Of a stretch of 64,000 nt of DNA, positions 34,639 through 43,446 are shown piece by piece. Source of the DNA: Elstera cyanobacteriorum (GTDB taxonomy: Bacteria > Pseudomonadota > Alphaproteobacteria > Elsterales > Elsteraceae); contig NZ_NOXS01000032.1 of NCBI RefSeq assembly GCF_002251735.1, positions 496,001-560,000 of the forward strand, in the 5' to 3' direction. The first letter of the stretch is position 1; each line of letters begins with the position of its first letter. The position numbers and the translations under genes are program-made. The notes below the pieces were generated by a model, which was given only the letters and a program-made list of their open reading frames with translations, did no database searches and was not told where the DNA came from.

Positions 34639-36104
34639 TGCAGGGGCCGCAGGCGATTTTCCGCTGCGAGGCCGGGGGTACGACCGGCCTCGGCCACGCC
34701 GTGCGCAGTTCGGCCTTGGCCCATCGGCTGCAGCAGGCCGGGTGGCGGGTGAGCGTCGCAATCTCGGACGCAGGCTATGCCGCCGTGCCCGATCTGGCCG
34801 ACCTGCCGCGTTTGCGCCCGGAAGCGATGCTAGAAGCGCCTGCGGATCTCTTCGTGATCGATGGCTATGATTTCGGTCTCGATCTCGAACAAAAACTTCG
34901 CAAGGCCGGCCGCAAGCTGCTGGTCATCGATGACGCGCCGACCCGGCGACACGAGGCCGACCTGCTGTTGGACTCAACCCTCGGGCGCACAGCAGATGAA
35001 TATGCCGAGGTTGCCCCGCACGCCTGCGTGCTGGCTGGGGCGCGCTATGTGCCCCTGCGCCCCGCCTTCCGCCGCGCCCGGGCGGAACGCTGGGAACGGC
35101 TTAAGCTGCTACCGGAACTTCCGGCCCAGCGGGTGTTGGTATCGCTCGGCGGTACCGATCCGCTCAACCATACTGGCACAGTGCTGGAGGCCCTGGCCCC
35201 CCACGCCCCCGCCGTCACCTTCGTTGTCGTGATGGGACCGAGTGCCGCCCATCTCGAAACCGTGCGGGCGCAGGTCGCCGCCTTGCCGGGGGCCGAACTC
35301 CATATTGCACCAACGGATATGGCCGGACTGATGGCGGGCTGCGATCTTGCCATCGGCGCGGGCGGTACGTCCTCCTGGGAGCGCTGCTGTCTCGGCCTGC
35401 CCAGTCTCGCCCTGATTATCGCCGACAATCAGCGCCCAGGCGCGGAACGTCTGGCCGCTTCCGGCGCGGCCTGGTTGGTGGAAGATAATGCTGCGGCCAT
35501 CGCTAACCGTTTCGCCGATCTACTGGCCGATGCCCATACCCGCCGTACGATGGCAGAGGCCGGGCGGGCGCTGATCGACGGGCGCGGGCTGGACCGCCTT
35601 CTGCTGCCCCTGCTGCCGATGCAATCGATCCTCGACGGGCGTGTTTCCCTGCGCCTGATGGAGCGGGACGATGAAGCCCTGCTGCTCGATTGGCAGCGCC
35701 ACCCGGAAACCCGGCGCTATGCCCGCTCCGCCGCCGCGCCGACCGAGACGGAACACGCCGCTTGGTTCCGTAAACTACTCGAAGCCCCGGATCGCCTGCC
35801 GCTTTTCGTGCAGGAAGACACGCCCGCCGGGCCGCGCCCGGTCGGGTATATTCGCCTCGATTGGCGGGAAGCCCCGCAACCCGGTTGGGAAATTTCCATC
35901 GCGACCGCACCCGACCATTACCGCCGGGGCATTGGGCGGGCGGCGCTAACCCTTGCCGCCGCCGTTGTCCCGCGCGACACGATCCTCGCCCATGTGCTGC
36001 CGGAAAACGAAGCCTCCCACGGGCTGTTCCGCGCCGCCGGTTACCTTCCGTTCACCGAGGGCTGGTACCGTCTTAGCCCCCGACTGACAGAAAGCCTTGC
36101 ATGA
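34638..36104 (+). CDS. pseG: PseG-type UDP-sugar hydrolase fused to GNAT domain
   Basis: Residues ~1-330 match PseG, which releases UDP from UDP-2,4-diacetamido-2,4,6-trideoxy-L-altrose in pseudaminic acid synthesis. The catalytic His20 sits in GLGHAVRSS, and the UDP-binding half has GAGGTSSWERCCLGLPSL. Residues ~335-488 form a RimJ/L-type GNAT domain (acetyl-CoA loop around HYRRGIGRAAL), a candidate for the PseH N-acetylation step. A hydrolase-acetyltransferase fusion would cover two consecutive pathway steps. It is coupled to the upstream fusion gene by 1 nt and overlaps pseI by 4 nt. Confidence 0.88.
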   Translation: MQGPQAIFRCEAGGTTGLGHAVRSSALAHRLQQAGWRVSVAISDAGYAAVPDLADLPRLRPEAMLEAPADLFVIDGYDFGLDLEQKLRKAGRKLLVIDDAPTRRHEADLLLDSTLGRTADEYAEVAPHACVLAGARYVPLRPAFRRARAERWERLKLLPELPAQRVLVSLGGTDPLNHTGTVLEALAPHAPAVTFVVVMGPSAAHLETVRAQVAALPGAELHIAPTDMAGLMAGCDLAIGAGGTSSWERCCLGLPSLALIIADNQRPGAERLAASGAAWLVEDNAAAIANRFADLLADAHTRRTMAEAGRALIDGRGLDRLLLPLLPMQSILDGRVSLRLMERDDEALLLDWQRHPETRRYARSAAAPTETEHAAWFRKLLEAPDRLPLFVQEDTPAGPRPVGYIRLDWREAPQPGWEISIATAPDHYRRGIGRAALTLAAAVVPRDTILAHVLPENEASHGLFRAAGYLPFTEGWYRLSPRLTESLA

Positions 36105-37150
36105 CCCAAGCATTCGCCATCGCCGGGCGCCCCATCGGCCCCGACCAACCGCCCTATATCATCGCGGAAATCAGCGGCAACCATAACGGCGAGATCGCCC
36201 GCGCCAAGGAATTGATTTCCATGGCCAAACGCTGCGGCGCGGATGCAGTGAAGCTGCAAACCTATACCGCCGATACGATCACCATCGACCATAACGGCCC
36301 CGGCTTTACCATCACAGGCGGGCTGTGGGACGGGCGGACGCTGCACGATCTCTATGGGGAAGCCCATACCCCCTGGGAGTGGCACGGCGAACTGTTTGAT
36401 CACGCCAAGGCGGAGGGTATCGCCTGCTTCTCCTCCCCCTTCGATTATAGCGCCGTCGATCTGTTAGAAAGCCTAGACGCACCAGCCTATAAGATCGCCT
36501 CCTTCGAGATGATCGACCTGCCGCTAATCCGCTATGTGGCGCGGTTGGGTAAGCCGATGATCATTTCTACCGGGCTTGCCAATTTGGGCGAGATTTCGGA
36601 AGCGGTTGCTGCCGCTAAGGGCGCGGGCAATACCCAGCTTTGCCTGTTGCACTGCGTCTCGGCCTATCCCGCCGCCGCCGAAGATTACAACTTGGCAACC
36701 ATCGCCCATCTCGGCGCGGCCTTTGGCGTGCAGCCTGGGTTGTCGGACCATACCCTTGGTACGGCGGTGCCGGTCGCGGCGACGGTGCTCGGCGCGACGG
36801 TCATTGAAAAGCACGTGACCCTCGCCCGCGCCGATGGCGGGCCGGATGCGGCTTTTTCGCTGGAACCGGACGAGTTGAAGCGCCTGGTGGACGATACCCG
36901 CACAGCCTGGGCCGCCAAGGGGCGCATCACCTACGATCAGCAGGACGGCGAGAAGGGCAATGCCCAGTTTCGCCGCTCGCTTTACGCCGTTGCCGATATC
37001 AAGGCCGGGGAAAAGCTGACACCGCAGAATGTTCGGTCCATCCGCCCCGGCTTCGGGCTGGCGCCGAAATTCTACGACCGGGTGCTGGGCATGACCGCCC
37101 GCTGCGATATCGCCTATGGCACGCCGCTCGATTGGACCCTGCTGGCCTAG
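36101..37150 (+). CDS. pseI: Pseudaminic acid synthase
   Basis: Condenses phosphoenolpyruvate with the 6-deoxy-di-N-acetylaltrose released by PseG to make the nonulosonic acid. The 349-residue protein shows the NeuB TIM barrel (IIAEISGNHNGE; KLQTYTADTI; the PseI-like GLWDGRTLHDLY) and a C-terminal SAF/antifreeze-like domain from ~290. The IEKHVT motif carries a metal-ligand His. Overall pattern fits PseI better than NeuB or LegI. Start ATG 36101 overlaps pseG (ATGA). Confidence 0.93.
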   Translation: MTQAFAIAGRPIGPDQPPYIIAEISGNHNGEIARAKELISMAKRCGADAVKLQTYTADTITIDHNGPGFTITGGLWDGRTLHDLYGEAHTPWEWHGELFDHAKAEGIACFSSPFDYSAVDLLESLDAPAYKIASFEMIDLPLIRYVARLGKPMIISTGLANLGEISEAVAAAKGAGNTQLCLLHCVSAYPAAAEDYNLATIAHLGAAFGVQPGLSDHTLGTAVPVAATVLGATVIEKHVTLARADGGPDAAFSLEPDELKRLVDDTRTAWAAKGRITYDQQDGEKGNAQFRRSLYAVADIKAGEKLTPQNVRSIRPGFGLAPKFYDRVLGMTARCDIAYGTPLDWTLLA

Positions 37151-37168
37151 TTTTTTGAGGATAGGATC

Positions 37169-38326
37169 ATGAGCTTCATTCCCTACGGCCGCCAGGAAAT
37201 TGACGAAGACGATATCGCTGCCGTCATCGCCGCGCTGAAATCCGACTGGCTGACGACCGGCCCCAAGGTTGGCGAGTTCGAAAAAGCCTTCGCCGAGTTT
37301 ACCGGCGCCAAGGAAGCCGTCGCCGTTTCGAATGGCACCGCGGCGCTGCATTGCGCGATGGCGGGCGCGGGCGTTGGCCCGGGGGACGAGGTGATCGTTT
37401 CTACGATGACCTTCGTCGCCTCGGCCAATGCCGCCGTCTACATGGGCGCAACGCCGGTTTTCGCCGATGTCACCCCAGATACGCTGACCATCGACCCGGC
37501 GGATGTCGCCCGCAAGATCACGCCGAAGACGAAGGCCATCGTCGCCGTCGATTACTGCGGCCAGCCCTGCGATTACGATGCGCTCTGGGCGCTCTGCGAG
37601 AAACACGGGCTGAAGCTGATTTCCGATGCTTGCCACGCGGTCTGCGGAGAGTATCGCGGCAAGCCGGTGGGCACGCTGGCTGATTTTTCCACCTTTTCTT
37701 TGCATCCGGTGAAGCATTTCACCACCGGCGAGGGCGGTCTGATTACGACCGACGATCCCGAGAAGGCGCAGCTTATGCGCGTCTTCCGCAATCACGGCAT
37801 CACCTCCGATCACCGGACCCGCGCCGCCACGGGCGGGTTCGCCTATGAACAGGTGATGCTGGGCTATAACTATCGCCTGACCGACATTCAGTCGGCCCTC
37901 GGCCTGTCGCAGTTGAAGAAGCTGCCGCAGTGGCAGGAACGGCGCTGGGCCATCGCCAAGCGCTACCGCGAGGCTTTCGCCGATATGAACGCCGTGCGCC
38001 CACTCGCAGAAGTGCCACACACGAAGCACGGCTATCACCTCTTCGTCGTGCGGATCGACCCGGAAGGCTCGCGCCTGACGCGCGATGAGCTATTCCCGAT
38101 TCTGCGCAGCAAGCACGAGCTTGGCATCAACGTCCATTACCAGCCCGTCCATACACAGCCGTTCTATCAGCAGACCTTCGGCACCAAGATCGGTGATTGC
38201 CCGGTAGCGGAAGCCGCGTGGCCGCAGATTCTGACCATTCCGATCTGGGGCAATATGACCGACGCCCAAGCCGACCGGGTGATCGACGCCCTGCGCCTCG
38301 AAACCAGCGGTCGGGCGGCGGCATGA
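37169..38326 (+). CDS. pseC: UDP-4-amino-4,6-dideoxy-sugar aminotransferase PseC
   Basis: PLP aminotransferase acting on the 4-keto product of PseB, second step of the pseudaminic pathway. The PLP lysine is Lys182 (LHPVKHFTTGEGG), matching Lys183 of H. pylori PseC. The N-terminus IPYGRQEIDEDDIAAV is the PseC-type start. Length 385 aa is normal. A ribosome site (tttgaggatagg) precedes ATG 37169. The stop overlaps the aldo/keto reductase start (ATGA). Its partner pseB lies ~11 kb away on the other strand. Confidence 0.93.
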   Translation: MSFIPYGRQEIDEDDIAAVIAALKSDWLTTGPKVGEFEKAFAEFTGAKEAVAVSNGTAALHCAMAGAGVGPGDEVIVSTMTFVASANAAVYMGATPVFADVTPDTLTIDPADVARKITPKTKAIVAVDYCGQPCDYDALWALCEKHGLKLISDACHAVCGEYRGKPVGTLADFSTFSLHPVKHFTTGEGGLITTDDPEKAQLMRVFRNHGITSDHRTRAATGGFAYEQVMLGYNYRLTDIQSALGLSQLKKLPQWQERRWAIAKRYREAFADMNAVRPLAEVPHTKHGYHLFVVRIDPEGSRLTRDELFPILRSKHELGINVHYQPVHTQPFYQQTFGTKIGDCPVAEAAWPQILTIPIWGNMTDAQADRVIDALRLETSGRAAA

Positions 38327-39258
38327 GTGGTTTTAGCCGGCTGCCGCTGTATCGCGGTGGCCCAATGGTTGGGCGGCTAGGCTTCGGCACGGTCGCCCTT
38401 GGCCTCGCCTATGGGGTTGGGCCGGAGGCAGTGTTGCCGCCGGAAGATGCAGCTATCGCGACCCTCCGGGCTGCCCGGTCAGGTGGTGTGGATTTCTTTG
38501 ACACGGCCCCCGCCTACGGGGTGGCCGAACAGCGCACCGGCCTTGCGCTGGGCGGCGATGCGGGTGCGGTGATCGCGACAAAAATTCTGTTGCCGAAGGA
38601 CATAAGCGATTTCGAGCTTCCGGCCTTCGTCCGTACCTCCGTTATGACCAGTCTAACCCGACTGAAGCGCGACCGGATCGACCTGCTCAAAATCCACAAT
38701 GCAACCGCCGCCGATATGGAGCGCCGTCCGTTGCTCGATGCTTTGCGGGCAGAGGTGGACGCCGGGCGGGTGACGGCCCTCGGCGCGTCAGTCTATGGGC
38801 CGGGGGATGCTGCTGCCGTCATCGCAACGCCTGGGTTCAAGAGCGTGCAAATCGCCTTTTCGATCTTGGACCAGCGCTGCCGGGCGATCTTCGCCCAAGC
38901 CGGATCGGCCGGGGTCGGCCTTGTCGTCCGCTCGGCTTTGCTGAAAGGCGCGTTGACTATCCGCGCCCGCCACCTTCCCCCCGCCTTGGCCCCGCTGGCC
39001 GATGCGGCTAGCCAGGTTTGCACCCTCGCCGGGATTGGCTGGGAGGAACTGCCGACGCTGGCGATGCGCTATGTTCTATCGGTCGGGGCGCCGATTTCCG
39101 TCGTCCTGGCCGGGGCACAATCGCAGGCCGAACTCAATGATGCCCTCCGCGCCCTCGACGCAGGCCCGTTACCGCCCGCGTTGATGGCAAAGCTCGACGG
39201 CTGCGGACTAACCGACGACGCCTTGCTGAACCCCGCACGTTGGCCCGCCCTGTCGTAA
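38323..39258 (+). CDS. Aldo/keto reductase
   Basis: NADPH-dependent aldo/keto reductase of 311 residues. The catalytic tetrad is complete: Asp60 (FFDTAPAYG), Tyr65, Lys87 (ATKIL) and His125 (LLKIHNA). ATG 38323 overlaps the pseC stop; the frame opens earlier inside pseC (38197) but that extension is not family-like. It is the first gene of the non-canonical half of the island. A role in reducing a sugar or polyketide-like intermediate of a second nonulosonate or amino-sugar is inferred from position only. Confidence 0.88.
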   Translation: MSGFSRLPLYRGGPMVGRLGFGTVALGLAYGVGPEAVLPPEDAAIATLRAARSGGVDFFDTAPAYGVAEQRTGLALGGDAGAVIATKILLPKDISDFELPAFVRTSVMTSLTRLKRDRIDLLKIHNATAADMERRPLLDALRAEVDAGRVTALGASVYGPGDAAAVIATPGFKSVQIAFSILDQRCRAIFAQAGSAGVGLVVRSALLKGALTIRARHLPPALAPLADAASQVCTLAGIGWEELPTLAMRYVLSVGAPISVVLAGAQSQAELNDALRALDAGPLPPALMAKLDGCGLTDDALLNPARWPALS

Positions 39259-39336
39259 AACGTATCACCTGGATTGGACAGGTGAAGCGCGCGTGCTAGG
39301 TTTTTGATAAATTTCCGTTCCTGTCGAGGATCGACC

Positions 39337-40614
39337 ATGACCGAGCTTGCACTGTTGGGCGGTAGCCCCGTGATTTCCACCCCCTTCAAACCCTTCCGCA
39401 CGATGGGACCGGGCGAAGTGGCCGCCGTGCAAGCCGTGGTCGAAAGCGACTGCCTGTCGGGCTTTTACGGCAGTTGGGGCGATGAATTTCTCGGCGGGCC
39501 GAAAATCCGCGAATTCGAAGCGGCTTGGGCGGAAGCCTTCACGGTAAAGCATTGCGTTTCGGTCAATTCCGCCACCTCGGGCCTCTATGCCGCGCTGGGC
39601 GCCATCGGCCTTACGCCGGGCGATGAGGTGATCGTACCGCCCTACACCATGTCGGCGTCTGCCGTCGGGCCGCTGATTTATGGTGGCATCCCGGTCTTTG
39701 CCGATATCGAGCCGGAAACCTTCTGCCTCGATATCGCCTCGGTCGAAGCCAATATCACCGAGAAGACCAAGGCGATTGTTGTCGTCAACCTCTTCGGTCA
39801 TCCGGCAAAGCTGCGCGCGATGCGCGCGCTGGCCGATAAGCACGGCATTATCCTGATCGAAGATAATGCCCAAGGACCGTTTGCAACCGAAAACGGCGTG
39901 TTCGCGGGAACCATCGGCCATATTGGCGTCTTCAGCCTGAATTATCATAAGCACATCCACACCGGCGAAGGCGGCATGTGTGTTACCAACGACGACCGGT
40001 TGGCCCTGCGCATGCAGATGATCCGCAACCACGCGGAAAATATCGTCGGGCCAACCGAGCATGACGATCTATCGAACATGATCGGCTTCAACTACCGCAT
40101 GACCGAGCTTTCCGCGGCCGTCGGGATCGTGCAATTGCAGCGCCAGGAAGAGCTGATCGGCCAGCGCGTACATATCGCCCAGCGGCTGACCGAGGGCACA
40201 AAAGACCTCGAAGGCTTCACCCCGCCAGTGGAGCGCGATGGCTGCCGCCATGTTTATTATGTCTGGACGCCGAAGATCGACCCGGCGGCCCTAGGCATCT
40301 CGCGCGAGGTGCTGGTGAAGGCCCTTGCGGCTGAAGGCGTGCCAATCTATCAGGGCTACGTCCGCCCGCTGTACCTGCTGCCTGCCTTCCAGCAGCGCAT
40401 GGCGCTGGGCCGCGATCACTTCCCCTTCACGCTGACCAATCGGTCCTATGCCAAGGGCCTGTGCCCCGTGGCGGAAGAGATGCATTTCACCCGTCTCCTG
40501 TCGTTCGAAACCTGCGCCCATACGCTGACGGATGCGGATATCGACGCGATCATCGCTGGCATCCGCAAGGTTCATAGCCAGCGCCATAAGCTGATCCAGC
40601 AGGCCGCCGAATAA
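39337..40614 (+). CDS. DegT/DnrJ/EryC1/StrS aminotransferase (second)
   Basis: PLP-dependent sugar aminotransferase, 425 residues. The PLP lysine is Lys205 (SLNYHKHIHTGEGG); the NYHKH context and the N-terminal GSWGDEFLGGPKIREFE differ from PseC, placing it in a StsC/AHBA-synthase-like branch of the family. ATG 39337 follows a GAGGA ribosome site. It starts 78 nt after the aldo/keto reductase and ends 2 nt before an SpsF-like gene. It probably aminates an extra keto-sugar in the second pathway. Confidence 0.88.
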   Translation: MTELALLGGSPVISTPFKPFRTMGPGEVAAVQAVVESDCLSGFYGSWGDEFLGGPKIREFEAAWAEAFTVKHCVSVNSATSGLYAALGAIGLTPGDEVIVPPYTMSASAVGPLIYGGIPVFADIEPETFCLDIASVEANITEKTKAIVVVNLFGHPAKLRAMRALADKHGIILIEDNAQGPFATENGVFAGTIGHIGVFSLNYHKHIHTGEGGMCVTNDDRLALRMQMIRNHAENIVGPTEHDDLSNMIGFNYRMTELSAAVGIVQLQRQEELIGQRVHIAQRLTEGTKDLEGFTPPVERDGCRHVYYVWTPKIDPAALGISREVLVKALAAEGVPIYQGYVRPLYLLPAFQQRMALGRDHFPFTLTNRSYAKGLCPVAEEMHFTRLLSFETCAHTLTDADIDAIIAGIRKVHSQRHKLIQQAAE

Positions 40615-40616
40615 TC

Positions 40617-41360
40617 ATGGCGGATCGCATTGTCGCCAGCATTGAAGCCCGGATGGGATCGTCCCGTCTGCCGGGCAAGGTGCTGATGGATATTCATGGC
40701 AAGCCTGCGCTGGCCCGCTTGGTTGATCGGCTACGCGCCTGCCGAACCCTGACCGATATCGTCGTCGCCACCTCCACCGATCCGCGCGACGATGCCATCG
40801 CCGATTGGTCGCAGGCCTATGGCGTCGCCGTCTTTCGCGGCAGCGAAGAGGATGTACTGGACCGGGTGGTCAAGGCCCAGGCCTTTATGAACAGCGACAT
40901 CGTGGTCGAAATCACCGGCGACTGCCCGCTGCTGGACCCGGAAATCATCGACCTTGGCGTTGAAAGTTTTCTCGCCAATTCCTGCGACATCCTGACCAAC
41001 GCCCGTATCGAAAGCTACCCGGCGGGGACGGACGTGCAGGTCTATCGCCTCGCCGCCCTGCAAGACGTCGCGGCGCGCATCGACGATCCCGCCGTGCGGG
41101 AGCATGTAACGCTCTATTTCTATGAAAACCCCGAGCTTTACCGCTGCACCAACATCCTGGCGCCCGCATCGTTGCGCTGGCCGGGGCTGCGCTGCCAGCT
41201 CGATTACGCCGAGGATCTTGAGTTTATCCGCGCCGTCTATGCCGAGCTGATGCCGCACCACGGCCCGCTCTTCGGTCTGCCGGTGTTGATCGACCTGTTG
41301 AAGCGCAAACCAGAACTGGCGGAGATCAACAGCCATTGCGTCGAGAAAGCGGCGCGATGA
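40617..41360 (+). CDS. SpsF-like cytidylyltransferase
   Basis: Stand-alone 247-residue nucleotidyltransferase of the CMP-sugar/SpsF family (IEARMGSSRLPGKVL; then EITGDCPLLDPEI). It is homologous to the N-domain of the 32581-34638 fusion, so the island has two such enzymes. One may replace the missing canonical PseF, which normally makes CMP-pseudaminate. The TAA stop of the DegT gene lies 2 nt upstream and the Gfo/Idh gene overlaps its stop (ATGA). Substrate assignment is inference. Confidence 0.85.
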   Translation: MADRIVASIEARMGSSRLPGKVLMDIHGKPALARLVDRLRACRTLTDIVVATSTDPRDDAIADWSQAYGVAVFRGSEEDVLDRVVKAQAFMNSDIVVEITGDCPLLDPEIIDLGVESFLANSCDILTNARIESYPAGTDVQVYRLAALQDVAARIDDPAVREHVTLYFYENPELYRCTNILAPASLRWPGLRCQLDYAEDLEFIRAVYAELMPHHGPLFGLPVLIDLLKRKPELAEINSHCVEKAAR

Positions 41361-42379
41361 GCCTGCGCACGGCCCTGGTCGGTTTCGGCAAGATGGCCGA
41401 TACTTATGCTGAAGACCCGATTATGGCGCGGCACTACCGCTATGCCGCCCATTCGCAGGTATTGTCTGAACATCCCGGCTTCAACTGGGATTGTGTGATC
41501 GACCCCTCCCCGGAGGCGCGGGAGCGGGCGAAAGAGCGTTGGGGGATCGCGCAGTGCTATGCCACGGTCAGCGACGCGGCCGCCGCAGGCTATGCCCCGG
41601 ACTGCCTAGTTATCGCAACCCCGCCATCCCTTCGGGCGGCCGCCCTTGCCGCCTTCCCCAGCGTCAAAGCCGCCCTGGTGGAAAAGCCCCTCGGCCCCTC
41701 GCTCGGTGAAGGCGAAGCCTTGATGGCGATTGCCGCCGCGCGCGGGGTGGCGTTGCAGGTCAACGTTTGGCGGCGGGCCGATGAAACCCTGCGCCGCCTC
41801 ACGGGTGGGCTCCTTGCCGAAAAACTCGGGCGCGTGCAGGCCGCCACGGTGATATACGGCAATGGGTTGCACAATAACGGCTTCCATATGATCGATATGG
41901 CGCGGATGCTGTTGGGGGAGGTCGTGGCCGTCCGCGCCCTTGGCCCAGCGATTCCCGGCCCGCATCTGCCGCTGCCGGGCGACTTCGATCTCTGCTTTGC
42001 CCTGCACCTCGCGGGCGGCGAAACCGTGATCGCCCAGCCGGTCGATTTCCGCACCTATCGTGAAAACGGTCTCGACCTGTGGGGCATCGATGGCCGCCTA
42101 TCGATCTGGCAGGAAGGGTTGACCGTCAGCCTCGCCCCGCGTCGGGAAAATCGGGCAATGCGCGGCGAGCATGAAATCGCCAGCGACTGCGGAGAAGCAC
42201 TGCCGCCCACGGTCGGCACGGCCCTGTGGGCGATGTTGGACAATCTCGCCGAAGCCGTGGCTGGGCAGGCGCCGCTGTGGTCGCCGGGCGATAGCGCCTT
42301 GCAGGTCGAACGGATCATCGCCGCCCTGGAAGCCTCGCTGGCCCAAGGCGGTGCACGGATTGAGGTTACTCATGGGTAA
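41357..42379 (+). CDS. Gfo/Idh/MocA family oxidoreductase
   Basis: NAD(P)-dependent sugar oxidoreductase, 340 aa. A Rossmann start (VGFGKMADTY), the catalytic-lysine motif VEKPLGPS and the later NNGFHMIDMARML stretch are family signatures. ATG 41357 overlaps the previous stop by 4 nt; the upstream frame opening is inside the cytidylyltransferase. Such enzymes oxidise or reduce nucleotide sugars before amination; in this operon it could supply the keto-sugar for the DegT enzyme. It overlaps the next gene by 8 nt. Confidence 0.87.
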   Translation: MSLRTALVGFGKMADTYAEDPIMARHYRYAAHSQVLSEHPGFNWDCVIDPSPEARERAKERWGIAQCYATVSDAAAAGYAPDCLVIATPPSLRAAALAAFPSVKAALVEKPLGPSLGEGEALMAIAAARGVALQVNVWRRADETLRRLTGGLLAEKLGRVQAATVIYGNGLHNNGFHMIDMARMLLGEVVAVRALGPAIPGPHLPLPGDFDLCFALHLAGGETVIAQPVDFRTYRENGLDLWGIDGRLSIWQEGLTVSLAPRRENRAMRGEHEIASDCGEALPPTVGTALWAMLDNLAEAVAGQAPLWSPGDSALQVERIIAALEASLAQGGARIEVTHG

Positions 42380-43436
42380 GATCGTCATTTTCGTTGAAGA
42401 CCCGGGGGCGGCGAACTACGCGCTACCGCTGGTCGCGCCGCTGGGGGCGGCGCTGTGGGTCGCCCCGGCACTGCTGCCCTACCTCGATGCCCGCGGGATT
42501 GAGCCCGCCCGCGTTCTCGACGGCCCCGTTCCCCCCTTACCCCCCGAAACCGCGCGGCTGCTGGTCGGCACGTCCGAAAACCTCGAAACTGCTGCCCATG
42601 CGCTGGTGCGCCAGGCTAAGGCGCGCGGCATCCCTTCGGTCGGCATGATCGATTTTCCAGCCAATGCCGCCGCCCGCTTTCGCGGTACCGGCACCAATCC
42701 CCTCGCCCATGCGCCCGACTGGCTGATGGTGACCGACGACGGCACCGCGCGCCATTATGAAGCCCTGGGCTTTCCGGCGGAGAAAATTGGCCGGGTCGGG
42801 CACCCGCATTTCGATACGGTCCTGGCCCTGCGCGAGAGGTTGGAGGCCGAAGGCGTTACCGCTGTGCGCCGTCGCCTGCTGCCCAATGTGCCCGAGGGGC
42901 AAAAGCTTATCGTTTTCCTGTCCGAAATTTCCGGGGGGCTTGACCCGGAACAATATCAAAAGTCGCCGGACTATACGCTTGAGGGGCGCGGGGGGCGGAC
43001 CGACCGCACCGGCATCGTTGTGGAAGAATTCCTGGATGCTTCCGCCGCGCTGTCCCCCCAGCCCTATCGGCTGCTACGCCTGCACCCGAAGAATACCCGG
43101 GAAGAATTCGGCCTGCTGCTGGGGGAATTCGATAGCGTTAGCGCCGCCGGAACGCCGCTGGAAATGGTTTTTGCCTGCGATCTCGTCTGCGGCATGACCA
43201 CTATGCTGCTTTATGAAGCCGCCCTGCTGGGCCGCCCCACCTTGGCCATTCTGCCGCGCATGACGGAAGCGGCCTGGCTACCGACGATTGCCAGCGGTAT
43301 CACCCCAGCCGCCGTGACCCGCCCGGCGCTGACCCGGCTGCTGCCGACGCTACTGGCGCAAACGCACGGCAATGATCTGCGCCCAGCCCCCGCGTTGCCG
43401 CGCGCCCTCGCCTTTCTCGCTGCCCTCCCATCTTAG
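42372..43436 (+). CDS. Conserved GT-B-like protein of unknown function
   Basis: Not recognised as a named family. The 354-residue soluble protein begins VIFVEDPGAANY, has a HPHFDTV stretch near 140, and ends with CGMTTMLLYEAALLGRPTLAI, a pattern typical of the donor-binding half of GT-B glycosyltransferases and of UDP-GlcNAc 2-epimerase-like proteins. ATG 42372 overlaps the Gfo/Idh gene by 8 nt and the gene precedes a GNAT gene by 10 nt, so it belongs to the same operon. Transfer or remodelling of the island's sugar is the simplest hypothesis, not demonstrated. Confidence 0.7.
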   Translation: MGKIVIFVEDPGAANYALPLVAPLGAALWVAPALLPYLDARGIEPARVLDGPVPPLPPETARLLVGTSENLETAAHALVRQAKARGIPSVGMIDFPANAAARFRGTGTNPLAHAPDWLMVTDDGTARHYEALGFPAEKIGRVGHPHFDTVLALRERLEAEGVTAVRRRLLPNVPEGQKLIVFLSEISGGLDPEQYQKSPDYTLEGRGGRTDRTGIVVEEFLDASAALSPQPYRLLRLHPKNTREEFGLLLGEFDSVSAAGTPLEMVFACDLVCGMTTMLLYEAALLGRPTLAILPRMTEAAWLPTIASGITPAAVTRPALTRLLPTLLAQTHGNDLRPAPALPRALAFLAALPS

Positions 43437-43446
43437 GAGCCTGCCG

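Noticed and set aside
36524-38038. 504-residue minus-strand open frame
   Set aside because: Antisense to pseI and pseC; its composition is that of a high-GC shadow frame and it has no recognisable motif.
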